Assembly (NCBI GenBank): GCA_963712055.1
Contig: CAVQGN010000004.1
Span: 434,001-498,000 of the forward strand
From: JAHBVL01 sp963712055
GTDB lineage: Bacteria; Chloroflexota; Chloroflexia; Thermomicrobiales; UBA6265
Length of the DNA: 64,000 bases
Direction of reading: 5' to 3'
This document shows, one piece after another, positions 44,815 through 53,135 of this stretch. The notes under the pieces are model-generated. The model saw only the letters and a list, made by a program, of their open reading frames with translations. It was not told the origin of the DNA and searched no databases. Made by a program: the position numbers and the translations under genes. The stretch's first letter is position 1; each line of letters begins with the position of its first letter.

Positions 44815-46410
44815 CTAGCGTTCGAAGACGACATTGCCAGACAGAATCGTCAAGTCGATGGCGACTGTGCCGAGTTCTGCCGGAGCGACTGCTTCGATGT
44901 CGGTTTCGAACACCGTCACGTCGCCGAGTTTGCCAGGTTCGAGCGAGCCTTTGGTCGATTCCTCGAAGGAGGCGTAAGCTCCGTTGACGGTGTATGCCCG
45001 CAGAGCCTCGTCAAGCGTGACCCTTTCCTCTTCCCAGATCGGACGACCATGAACATCACGCCGGGTAGTCATTGTTTGCAACCCCAGCATCGCGCTTTCA
45101 TTGACGACCGGTGCGTCGGTACTGGCAGCGGCAACGATGCCATGGTCGGCAAACGTGCGCATGCCATAGGCGTAGCGAAGGCGTTCCATGCCGAGATTGT
45201 TGACATACGAGTCCATGAAGTCGTAGAGAAAGGTGGTGCCGGGAATCGGAATCACACCGAGTTGTGCGATCCGTTCGACCGTGGGCAAATCGACGATAGA
45301 ACAGTGCTCGATCCGGTGGCGAGCGTCTTCACGTGGAGACGCGGTCTGCGCTTCTTCGTAGCCATCGAGAATGAGGTTGATCGCGGCGTCGCCGATGGCG
45401 TGGATCCCAACCTGGAAACCGGCGTTGTGCGCGCGTTTGATCGACGCCTTCATCATCTCCGGTTCTTGCATCCAGAGACCGTAACCGTCGGTCGTTCCTT
45501 CGTATGGTTGTGACATTCGGGCGGTGTGTCCGCCGATGCTGCCGTCGCTGAAGAGCTTGGCTGGGCCGATCCTGAGATGGGCGTCGCCAAAACCGGTCTG
45601 GATGCCAAGGTCGATTAGCTCATCGAGCGTTTCATCAATGATCATCATCAGGTAGGTGCGAATCGGGAGCTCACCGGAACGCCAGAGTCGCTGGTAAGCG
45701 CGAAGTTCGTCGAACCGATAGATCCCGGCTTCCACCGCACTGGTGACCCCAGCAGCGAGAAACGCGTCGCCACCCCGTTTGATCGCGTCAACCATATCGT
45801 CTTCGGTCGGTTGGCCCATCGTCGCGCGGACCGTTTCATAGGCTGTTTCGCGCAGAACCCCGGTTGGCTCGCCTGCCTCGTCGTGATCGATCGATCCACC
45901 CTCCGGATCTGGCGTGTTGCGATCAACACCCCCAAGTTCGAGTGCTTTCGAGTTGGCGACGGCGATATGGTGACAGGCCCGGATGAGCAAAACGGGATTG
46001 TCAGGGGAAATCGCGTCGAGGTCATGGCGAGTGGGATGACGTTGATCTGTCAACCGTCCCTGATCGTAACCCCGCCCGACAATCCAGGCACCGAACGGCC
46101 GGTCGGCAATCGCTTCTTCCACCCGGCTGACGATGTCTGCGATCGACGAGCAGGCAGTTGGCGTCAGATCAAGATCACCGCGCGCAAAACCGAGCGCCAT
46201 CGGATGGGCATGAGCATCGTTTAACCCCGGAGATGCGGCTCTGCCCTGAAGATCGACCACCTCAGTGCCTGGTCGTTTCATCGCGAGAACATCATGGTCG
46301 CTGCCCACGAACGTGACCTTGCCGTGCTCGATCAGGATCGCCGTCGCGCGGGGCATATCGGGATCCATTGTCAGGACATTGCCACGGACCAACGCGAGAT
46401 TTCCGCTCAT
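44815..46410 (-). CDS. YtcJ-like amidohydrolase
   Basis: 531 residues from ATG 46410 with AAAAGGG upstream. An amidohydrolase-superfamily TIM barrel. The first metal site reads GLNDAHAHP, with later histidines in GIHAIGDAA and RIEHCS, and the conserved aspartate in ASTDAPV. The C-terminal strand set (GKLGDVTVFETD) closes the composite beta-sandwich. YtcJ/exoenzyme-like proteins hydrolyse amide or imide bonds; their substrate is rarely known. It neighbours a peptide transporter and another metal-dependent hydrolase. Confidence 0.92.
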   Translation of the reverse strand: MSGNLALVRGNVLTMDPDMPRATAILIEHGKVTFVGSDHDVLAMKRPGTEVVDLQGRAASPGLNDAHAHPMALGFARGDLDLTPTACSSIADIVSRVEEAIADRPFGAWIVGRGYDQGRLTDQRHPTRHDLDAISPDNPVLLIRACHHIAVANSKALELGGVDRNTPDPEGGSIDHDEAGEPTGVLRETAYETVRATMGQPTEDDMVDAIKRGGDAFLAAGVTSAVEAGIYRFDELRAYQRLWRSGELPIRTYLMMIIDETLDELIDLGIQTGFGDAHLRIGPAKLFSDGSIGGHTARMSQPYEGTTDGYGLWMQEPEMMKASIKRAHNAGFQVGIHAIGDAAINLILDGYEEAQTASPREDARHRIEHCSIVDLPTVERIAQLGVIPIPGTTFLYDFMDSYVNNLGMERLRYAYGMRTFADHGIVAAASTDAPVVNESAMLGLQTMTTRRDVHGRPIWEEERVTLDEALRAYTVNGAYASFEESTKGSLEPGKLGDVTVFETDIEAVAPAELGTVAIDLTILSGNVVFER

Positions 46411-46446
46411 GTCATCACCCTTTTCAGAAGACAATCAACTCAGATG

Positions 46447-47238
46447 TTACCGAAACCGGTTGACGCCGCGCCAATGTTTCGCGATCTGGTCGCCGGGAGC
46501 AATCCAGATATCGCCCAGATCGATGGCATAGTCGAGCAGCCAGGCGAGCGCGCGAGAAGGACCCGGTCGGCCGCTGACGAATGGGTGCAGGGTCAGTGAC
46601 AGGAGTCCGCCACTTTCGCGCAACACATCGAGATCATCGCGCCAGCATTGAAAGACGCTTTCGGGGGTCATCCGATGATCGACGAAATAGCTGTAATCGT
46701 CGGCCAACCAAGATGGGGGAAGATTGATCAAACCGCTGTCGAGTTCGCTGGGTAGATCACCGTTCGGGATATCCATGGTCCATTCGAGCCCACACTCGGC
46801 GGCGATCTGATGGGTTTGGCCGTCGAATCGCCAGCCAGGACTCTTGAAACCAGTCGGAAGCGCACCCGTCAGCGAGGTCAGGATCGCGATCGACCGTTCG
46901 ATGTCCTGTCGTTGCTCGGCTTCCGTCATCACTGAATACCAGCGATGGTCCCAGGAATGAACCGCGAGTTCATGGCCGTGGGCTGAGGCATTCCTGACCG
47001 CTTCAGGATGGTTGTCAGCGTCTCTCCCTACCCAGAAGAGGGTGCCCCGGACGTCTCGATCAAGCATGATCTGAAGCAGTCGGTGCAAGCCGACCTGATC
47101 GTATGCCGTTTGTGACACCCAATAGGTGTCATCCGGGCGAGCGTTCAGTTCGCCCCAGGGACCGTCAATGTCGATAGAGACGCAAAGCGCGGCGCGATGG
47201 CCGCCAGGCCATTCTTGACCGGAAGGGTTGTTGTCCAT
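46447..47238 (-). CDS. Polysaccharide deacetylase family protein (NodB domain)
   Basis: 263 residues. The NodB core shows CVSIDIDGPWGE (catalytic Asp region), HELAVHSWDHRWY (metal His pair, H-x3-D/H type) and FKSPGWRFDG (the RxPxG-equivalent). LTLHPFVSGRPG provides the late catalytic histidine. No signal peptide, so it is cytoplasmic and resembles the allantoinase/PuuE-like peptidoglycan-deacetylase relatives that act on small amides. It is the first of the leftward hydrolase genes. Confidence 0.87.
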   Translation of the reverse strand: MDNNPSGQEWPGGHRAALCVSIDIDGPWGELNARPDDTYWVSQTAYDQVGLHRLLQIMLDRDVRGTLFWVGRDADNHPEAVRNASAHGHELAVHSWDHRWYSVMTEAEQRQDIERSIAILTSLTGALPTGFKSPGWRFDGQTHQIAAECGLEWTMDIPNGDLPSELDSGLINLPPSWLADDYSYFVDHRMTPESVFQCWRDDLDVLRESGGLLSLTLHPFVSGRPGPSRALAWLLDYAIDLGDIWIAPGDQIAKHWRGVNRFR

Positions 47239-47417
47239 CAGATCCTGTCGCCCTTACTGTTGGTCGCGATGTGGGAGCACCTCAGCTCTCCGCCTGATCA
47301 TAAACCGACTAGCCCGGGAGGCGTGTGTGATCCGATTCCGGACCATTTTCGGCCATTGAGGCAGGATTACTACGGGACAACGGGCGAGTGCCGATCTAAC
47401 TCGCTACTGGAGAAGCA

Positions 47418-48398
47418 ATGGCACACCGGATGACACAGGAACAGGTGACGGGCAGCCTCCTCGGCATGGCGATCGGAGATTCGCTTGGCCTGCCGCTGCA
47501 GGGACAGTCAGCCGAGTCTCTTCTCGCGCTTCCGGAAGCGGAGCGGCACCGTTTCCGCGCGCTGGAGTTCGAAGACGGAGCCGAGCTCGCGGCCGGAGAG
47601 TTCAGTGGTGTGTCGGAGGGCGTACTCTGCATTGTTGAGTCTTTCACGACGAACAATGGGCAACTGGATCTCGACAACATCGAAGCCCGGATGCAAATGC
47701 TTTCACGTGGTGCTTCGCGGAGATGGATGACTCCGAGCACTGCGCTGGCGCTCGATGCACTCGCCGACGACCAAACCGACACCGGACGACTGGACCTCTT
47801 GCCGATGGGTGATATCGCTGCGAGAGGGATCCCGATCGGCATGGTTCATGCGAACCCCCGCGCTTCGATTGAGTCGGTCAGGGACGAGTCCCGATCAGTC
47901 GCAGCCGTGACCCATGCTGGTCCACTCGCCGCCGAAGCGGCCTTGCTGGTGGCGACCGCGGTCCGAATCGCTGGACTCAGGGAGATTGAAGATCTCTCGG
48001 GTCTGGTGCCAGCGGTAGCGGCGGCCTTGCCAGAATCCGCTCTGGCAACTCAAATGCTTATGATCCATGAGAAAACCGATGGCCAGATGACTGCCGATTG
48101 GTTGAACGCTGTCGGTGCGGCGGACACGGCGACCTCGGTGGCGGTGTCAGCGCTGTTGACGGCTTCCGCTCGTTCCGGTCTGATGGAAGCAATCTTTGCT
48201 GCGGTTGACTGGGGTGGAGCGACCAATAGCCGGGCCGCAATCACCGGCGCAATTGTTGGGGCGTTCCTCGGTGCCGGGGCCATTCCGCAACGATGGATCG
48301 ACGACCTCGAAGGCCGGGTTTACATTCTGCTCGCATCACCGTGGTTCTATCGCACTATCCAGTTTCGCTACCCATCCCTGCCGGTGACGACGCCCTGA
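47418..48398 (+). CDS. ADP-ribosylglycohydrolase-like protein, probably catalytically inactive
   Basis: 326 residues, all-helical. GSLLGMAIGDSLGLPLQG matches the family opening, and DWGGATNSRAAITGAIVGAFLGAGAIPQRWIDDLEGR matches its closing segment. In active members the two Mg2+ sites come from a (S/T)DDT motif and from GGDTDT. Here these places read GVSEG and GGATNS, so the acidic ligands are gone. Loss of both metal sites argues for a pseudoenzyme or ADP-ribose-binding role. ATG 47418; the upstream 180 bases hold no recognisable promoter. Confidence 0.8.
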   Translation: MAHRMTQEQVTGSLLGMAIGDSLGLPLQGQSAESLLALPEAERHRFRALEFEDGAELAAGEFSGVSEGVLCIVESFTTNNGQLDLDNIEARMQMLSRGASRRWMTPSTALALDALADDQTDTGRLDLLPMGDIAARGIPIGMVHANPRASIESVRDESRSVAAVTHAGPLAAEAALLVATAVRIAGLREIEDLSGLVPAVAAALPESALATQMLMIHEKTDGQMTADWLNAVGAADTATSVAVSALLTASARSGLMEAIFAAVDWGGATNSRAAITGAIVGAFLGAGAIPQRWIDDLEGRVYILLASPWFYRTIQFRYPSLPVTTP

Positions 48399-48402
48399 TG
48401 TG

Positions 48403-48429
48403 TTGGCACTCTGCTTCATTGAGTGCCAA
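48403..48429 (+). promoter_or_regulatory. CIRCE element (HrcA operator)
   Basis: TTGGCACTC (48403-48411), nine bases, then GAGTGCCAA (48421-48429): an exact inverted repeat of CIRCE size and spacing (consensus TTAGCACTC-N9-GAGTGCTAA), seven bases upstream of the dnaJ -35 box. HrcA repression of heat-shock genes is established for such sites. hrcA itself is not in the window. Confidence 0.88.
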
Positions 48430-48435
48430 TGGCTG

Positions 48436-48463
48436 TTGACTCGCGCGAGTAAATCCTTATACT
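48436..48463 (+). promoter_or_regulatory. dnaJ promoter
   Basis: TTGACT (48436-48441) and TATACT (48458-48463) are 16 bases apart. A second perfect palindrome, ACTCGCGCGAGT (48439-48450), occupies the start of the spacer and might bind another regulator. Start of transcription would be near 48470. Confidence 0.7.
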
Positions 48464-48554
48464 ACGCAGTGCGAATACGCTCCGTCGATAACGGGCGTGC
48501 TGGTTTTGAACCTCGCACCGTGTTTTCCACCTGAAAAGCAAACGAGTTCGTGCA

Positions 48555-49700
48555 TTGAGTTCCCGCACTTCCCAGAAACGCGATTACTACGAGGTACTCG
48601 GCGTCAGTCGAGGCGCCAGTGACGATGACTTGCGCCGTGCCTATCGCAAGTTGGCGCGCGAGTTTCACCCTGACCTGAATTCAGCGCCGGAAGCTGAAGA
48701 ACGTTTCAAGGAAATCAACGAAGCCTACGAAGTCCTCTCCGATCCCAAGACGCGGGCCAGTTACGATCGGTTCGGTCATTCGGCGTCAGGAATGCCTGGT
48801 CCGGGCGGGGATCCATTCGGCTTTGGCGGAGCGGGTGGTTTCGGCGACATCTTCGAGACCTTTTTCGGGGGTGGCCAGTCGTCAGGTCGACGGCGACCAA
48901 CTGTTGCTCGTGGTCGGGATCTCCAGGTTTCTATCGAAATCGATTTCGAAGAAGCGATCTTCGGAACCGAAAAAGAGGTCGAGGTCACGCGGCTAGAGCG
49001 CTGCGACGATTGCAACGGCACAAAGATGAAGGACGGCCAGGCTGCGCCTCCGTGTGATGTCTGTGGTGGGTCGGGTGAAGTCCGTCGGGTCCAGCAGACG
49101 ATCCTTGGTCAGTTCATGACCTCGGCCCCTTGTTCTGCTTGTCAGGGCACTGGAACGAAGATCACCGATCCCTGCCCGCGATGTCGGGGCAAGGGGCTGC
49201 TGACGCGGGTGCGCCGGATTTCGGTCACGATCCCGGCCGGGATTGATGAATCGGCAACTCTCCGACTTTCAGGCCAAGGCGAAGCGAGTTCGAGCGGGGG
49301 TCCAGCCGGGAACCTTTTCGTCAAGGTCAAGATCCGACCGCATGAGCATTTCACCCGCAAGGGGAACAATGTGCTGGTCGAAGTCGGCGTGAATGTCGCG
49401 CAAGCAATCCTCGGCGACGAGATCGAACTGCCAACCCTCGATGGTCCCGTGGCATTCAAACTTCCGCCGGCAACACAATCGGGTCAGCAATTCCGACTCC
49501 GCAACAAGGGTGTGCCGGCGATGCGCGGTGAAGACCGTGGTGATCAGATCGCAACCATCCACGTCGTCATCCCGAAGGACCTCTCCGACGAGCAACGTGA
49601 TCTGGTCGAGGCGCTCGGCAAGACACTCGGCAGCAATCTCAATCCGCAACCGGTTCACAAGGGCTTTTTTGGCAAGATGAAGGACGCACTCGGCGTCTAG
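48555..49700 (+). CDS. dnaJ: Chaperone protein DnaJ
   Basis: 381 residues. J domain (about 9-74) with the HPD motif in REFHPDLN. Gly/Phe-rich linker (about 78-112). Zinc-binding region with four CxxCxGxG-type repeats: CDDCNGT, CDVCGGSG, CSACQGTG and CPRCRGKG; the first lacks its usual final glycine. The client-binding beta domains follow. DnaJ stimulates DnaK ATPase and hands over unfolded proteins. A TTG start is used and no strong ribosome-binding site is seen. dnaK and grpE are not adjacent; the CIRCE element indicates HrcA control. Confidence 0.95.
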   Translation: MSSRTSQKRDYYEVLGVSRGASDDDLRRAYRKLAREFHPDLNSAPEAEERFKEINEAYEVLSDPKTRASYDRFGHSASGMPGPGGDPFGFGGAGGFGDIFETFFGGGQSSGRRRPTVARGRDLQVSIEIDFEEAIFGTEKEVEVTRLERCDDCNGTKMKDGQAAPPCDVCGGSGEVRRVQQTILGQFMTSAPCSACQGTGTKITDPCPRCRGKGLLTRVRRISVTIPAGIDESATLRLSGQGEASSSGGPAGNLFVKVKIRPHEHFTRKGNNVLVEVGVNVAQAILGDEIELPTLDGPVAFKLPPATQSGQQFRLRNKGVPAMRGEDRGDQIATIHVVIPKDLSDEQRDLVEALGKTLGSNLNPQPVHKGFFGKMKDALGV

Positions 49701-49804
49701 TCGAGTGCGGCGACAAGGATGGCGGCCGCGGAGCCGATGCTATCATTTCAGCGTCGGCGCCTGATTCCGTCAGCCTGGCGGACAATTCGACGTTGACTTC
49801 GTAT

Positions 49805-49875
49805 TGGCGGGTGGTGAAAAGGTATCACAAGGGTCTTTGGATCCCTTGTTCCAGGTTCGAGTCCTGGCCCGCCAG
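49805..49875 (+). tRNA. tRNA-Gln (TTG)
   Basis: Acceptor TGGCGGG pairs with CCCGCCA, a short D stem GTG/CAC, anticodon loop CTTTGGA (anticodon TTG), T arm CCAGG-TTCGAGT-CCTGG, discriminator G followed by CC. The loop-closing pair 31-39 is T-T rather than T-A. The next gene's frame is open through this tRNA but its real start lies downstream. Confidence 0.9.
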
Positions 49876-49911
49876 CCGGTTGAACTTTCCCTGAAACGCA
49901 TGGGAGCGCAG

Positions 49912-51315
49912 ATGACGGTATCGCGACAGAACTCGTCGACGCCTCCCTCTGTGAGCGCGATGGTGCTCGCGGCCGGATCTGGCACGCGGATGAAATCGGC
50001 GCTCCCCAAACCGCTCCATCTGGTCGCCGGATTGCCTATGGTCGAGCATGTTCTGCGAGCCGTTGCGGCGCTTGAACCTGAAACCACGACCATCATCGCC
50101 AGTCCAGCAATCGAGCCCTCCCTCGCTGGTGTCGCTGAATCAGCGGTTCGGGTTGTCATTCAGGATCCTCCACTCGGAACCGGGCACGCCGTCATGACAG
50201 GTCTTGATCAGAACGTGATGGCCGACCTTGTCCTGGTGGTTTACGCCGATCACCCGCTGGTGACCTCAGCGGAACTGCTGACGCTTGTCGAAACAGCCAG
50301 AACGACCAGGTCAAAAGTCTGTTTACTGACCTGTTTGCTGCCAGATGCTGCGGCTTATGGTCGGATCGTCCGTGATCACCACGGCAGCGTCAAGGCGATC
50401 GTCGAAGCGGTCGATGACGATCCCAGCGAGCGGACTGGTGTGATCGAAATTAACAGCGGGATCATGGTATTCGATCGAGTCTGGGGTGAATCCGTTTTGC
50501 GATCACTCCCGCCGCATCCAGCCAAGGGTGAGTACTTCCTGACGGATCTGGTCGCTGCCGCTGCGGCTGACGGTCCAGGGAGCGTCTCCACCGTCACGGG
50601 ACAACTTGAAACATTGCTTGGCGTAAACGATCGGGCTGAACTCGCGCGTGTTGATACGATCATGCGCGGCCGAATCCGCCGGGAGCATTTGCTGGCCGGG
50701 GTCACGATGATCGGGGCTGAAAGCATCATCATCGATATCGATGTTGCGATTGGCGTCGACACGGTGCTCTTGCCGAATTGCGTCATCAATCGAGGCGTCG
50801 CGATTGGCGACCGTTGCCGGATCGGACCGGGAACGATGCTCGAGTCGTGCATCCTTGGCCACGATGTCGAGGCTGAGCAATCGGTGATTCGCGATTCGCA
50901 GATTGGTGACCGCTCGCACGTGGGTCCGTATGCCCATATCCGCGCTGGTAGTGTGATCGCCAGCGATGTTTTCATCGGCAATTTCGGCGAGATCAAGAAC
51001 AGCCGACTTGATAGCGAATCGCGGTCTGGTCACTTCAGTTATCTCGGCGATGCTGCGATTGGTCGGAACGTCAACATCGGCGCCGGAACGGTGACCTGCA
51101 ATTTCGATGGGGTTGATAAAAACCAGACGACGATTGGTGACAACGCGTTCATCGGTAGCGACAGCATGCTGATCGCGCCCTTGACAGTGGGTGAGGGCGG
51201 GCGTACTGGAGCGGGGTCAGTGGTTACAAAAGACGTTGCCGAGGGCGCGACCGTTGTTGGTATCCCCGCGCGACCGATTCGCCGCAAATCAACCAGGGTT
51301 GAGGCGGAGGGATAG
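49912..51315 (+). CDS. glmU: Bifunctional GlmU (UDP-GlcNAc pyrophosphorylase / GlcN-1-P acetyltransferase)
   Basis: 467 residues from ATG 49912 (GGGAG six bases upstream); the frame is open to 49804 but that part covers tRNA-Gln. The uridylyltransferase domain has VLAAGSGTRMKSALPKPLH, PLGTGHAVM and YADHPL. A left-handed beta-helix with isoleucine-led hexapeptides (GVAIGDRCRIGPGTML, HVGPYAHIRAGSVIASD) forms the acetyltransferase, with the conserved YLGDA and NCNFDG-like TCNFDGVDK stretch. It makes UDP-GlcNAc for cell-wall synthesis. It is followed eight bases later by prs, a common pairing. Confidence 0.96.
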   Translation: MTVSRQNSSTPPSVSAMVLAAGSGTRMKSALPKPLHLVAGLPMVEHVLRAVAALEPETTTIIASPAIEPSLAGVAESAVRVVIQDPPLGTGHAVMTGLDQNVMADLVLVVYADHPLVTSAELLTLVETARTTRSKVCLLTCLLPDAAAYGRIVRDHHGSVKAIVEAVDDDPSERTGVIEINSGIMVFDRVWGESVLRSLPPHPAKGEYFLTDLVAAAAADGPGSVSTVTGQLETLLGVNDRAELARVDTIMRGRIRREHLLAGVTMIGAESIIIDIDVAIGVDTVLLPNCVINRGVAIGDRCRIGPGTMLESCILGHDVEAEQSVIRDSQIGDRSHVGPYAHIRAGSVIASDVFIGNFGEIKNSRLDSESRSGHFSYLGDAAIGRNVNIGAGTVTCNFDGVDKNQTTIGDNAFIGSDSMLIAPLTVGEGGRTGAGSVVTKDVAEGATVVGIPARPIRRKSTRVEAEG

Positions 51316-51323
51316 CAGCAACG

Positions 51324-52268
51324 ATGGGTTCCGACGGACGACTGATGGTGTTTTCGGGAACGTCTCATCCGGTGCTGGCCGAGAGAATTGCGGCAGAACT
51401 CGAGGTTCACCTGGGGCGTGCGATCGTCAGCAGTTGGAAGAATGGTGAAACCAGGATTCAGTTGCAGGAAAGCGTCCGCGGATGTGACATCTACGTGGTG
51501 CAGTCAATGTCCGTGCCCGTTGACCATCACCTCGTCGAACTCCTTCTGATGATCGATGCGTTCAAACGTGCGTCAGCGGACCGGATCACGGCCGTGATTC
51601 CGTATTACGGCTACGCTCGCCAGGAGCGGAAGGCGTCGGGACGGGAACCAATCTCTGCCAAAGTCGTGGCAAACATGATTACCGTCGCTGGCGCCGACCG
51701 GGTCTTGACGCTCGATCTGCATGCCCCGGCGATCGAAGGTTTTTTCGACATCCCGGTTGATCATCTCCGCGCGACGCCTCTCCTGGCGCGGCGCTACCGT
51801 ACCAGCGAGAAAACACCGGTCGTCGCGGTCAGTCCGGATGCCGGAGGTGTAGGCCGCGCCGAAGAATTCCGCGCGAGGGTTGGCGGTTCGCTGGCGATCA
51901 TTTCGAAGCAACGACCGACTGCCGACGATCCCGAGATTCTGGAAATGGTCGGTGATGTTTCCGGTCAACGCGCGGTCATCATCGACGACATGATTTCGAC
52001 CGGTTCGACGCTTTGTGTGGCTGCGGAGCTTCTGCAGCGTCGTGGCGTGTCAACGATTCACGCCGCCGCCACTCACGGGATATTCGCCGCCGACTCTGTT
52101 GAGCGACTTCGGGAGTCAGGAATCTCGAAGGTTTTCGCCACCGATTCGATCGCGGCCCCAGAAGGAACGGCGATGGATTTCATCGAAACAGTGTCGGTGG
52201 CGCCGATGCTTTCCGACGCGATTCGCCGTATTCACCACGATCTCTCCGTCAGCGCGCTCTTTGTATGA
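51324..52268 (+). CDS. prs: Ribose-phosphate pyrophosphokinase
   Basis: 314 residues, the normal length. It makes PRPP from ribose-5-phosphate and ATP. The flexible catalytic loop region is YYGYARQERKASGREPISAK and the PRPP-binding motif is VIIDDMISTGSTL. The phosphate-binding DAGGVGRAEEF departs slightly from the common DVGGVVRAR. It is in a tight set glmU-prs-birA: eight bases after glmU and overlapping birA by ATGA, so the three are cotranscribed. Confidence 0.96.
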   Translation: MGSDGRLMVFSGTSHPVLAERIAAELEVHLGRAIVSSWKNGETRIQLQESVRGCDIYVVQSMSVPVDHHLVELLLMIDAFKRASADRITAVIPYYGYARQERKASGREPISAKVVANMITVAGADRVLTLDLHAPAIEGFFDIPVDHLRATPLLARRYRTSEKTPVVAVSPDAGGVGRAEEFRARVGGSLAIISKQRPTADDPEILEMVGDVSGQRAVIIDDMISTGSTLCVAAELLQRRGVSTIHAAATHGIFAADSVERLRESGISKVFATDSIAAPEGTAMDFIETVSVAPMLSDAIRRIHHDLSVSALFV

Positions 52269-53044
52269 CCGAGCCGCGTAGTAGGCCGCGGGTACTTGGC
52301 GAACCGCTGATTCTTCTCGATCGCACCGATTCGACCATGCTCGACATTGAGCGTCGGCGAGACGGTCAACCGGAAGGGTTGACGGTTGTCGCTCGTATCC
52401 AGACCGCCGGACGAGGACGAGCTGATCACGTTTGGGAATCGCCTGAAGCCGGAGCGTTGCTTTGTTCGGTTCTCCTTCGACCGCACTGTAGCGGCGAAGC
52501 CTTCTCTCTCTTTTCGCTGACGGTTGGTGTGGCGCTGGCGGAAGCGATCGAGTCAGTCAGTGGACACAAGATTGCGTTGAAATGGCCCAATGATTTGCTT
52601 CTCGATGGTGGAAAGGTGGGAGGGATCCTCGTGACGACCACGGTGTCTGCCGATCAGGTGGTCGAGGCTATCTTGGGGTTCGGAATCAACAGTGGCTCGC
52701 CGCCGCCGGGGGTTGCTGGAGCGGCTGCGCTTGGATTGAGCGAAAACGAACGAGAGCGACTCATCAGATTGGCTCTCTCGAGCCTAAGTCGGCGGTACAA
52801 CGATCTGCTAGCCGGGTGCCAGGAAATGCTGTTGTGTTCCTGGACAGAAAGGGCCGTTTGGGTTGGAGCAAGCGTCGAAATCCGCGTAGGCGAGGAAACA
52901 TTTCGTGGGCAGTTCGAGGGCGTCGATGCGTTTGGACGATTCCGGCTTCGACTTCCCGATGGCGAAGAGCGGTGCTTTTCGATGTTGGACGAGATTGTGG
53001 AGGGACTTCGACCGATAAACAGGGTCAATGCTTTGGACCAGTAA
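52265..53044 (+). CDS. birA: Biotin--[acetyl-CoA-carboxylase] ligase
   Basis: 259 residues. Class I ligase without the N-terminal DNA-binding domain, so it biotinylates but does not repress. The nucleotide/biotin motif GRGRADHVWESP and the catalytic KWPNDLLLDGGKVGGIL are intact. The C-terminal SH3-like cap is at about 210-250. Its ATG overlaps the prs stop. Biotinylation of acyl-CoA carboxylases fits the fatty-acid-related genes that follow. Confidence 0.94.
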   Translation: MTEPRSRPRVLGEPLILLDRTDSTMLDIERRRDGQPEGLTVVARIQTAGRGRADHVWESPEAGALLCSVLLRPHCSGEAFSLFSLTVGVALAEAIESVSGHKIALKWPNDLLLDGGKVGGILVTTTVSADQVVEAILGFGINSGSPPPGVAGAAALGLSENERERLIRLALSSLSRRYNDLLAGCQEMLLCSWTERAVWVGASVEIRVGEETFRGQFEGVDAFGRFRLRLPDGEERCFSMLDEIVEGLRPINRVNALDQ

Positions 53045-53135
53045 GTGTACGTTCACCTATACTTGCCGGTTGGCATGAGAGACGCGTTCCCTGCCTTGGA
53101 TCTACGTTTTTTGCGGAAGAGATGGGAATCCGAGC

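Noticed and set aside
49804..49911. N-terminal extension of GlmU.
   Set aside because: It would be translated from tRNA-Gln; the proper ATG with GGGAG is at 49912.
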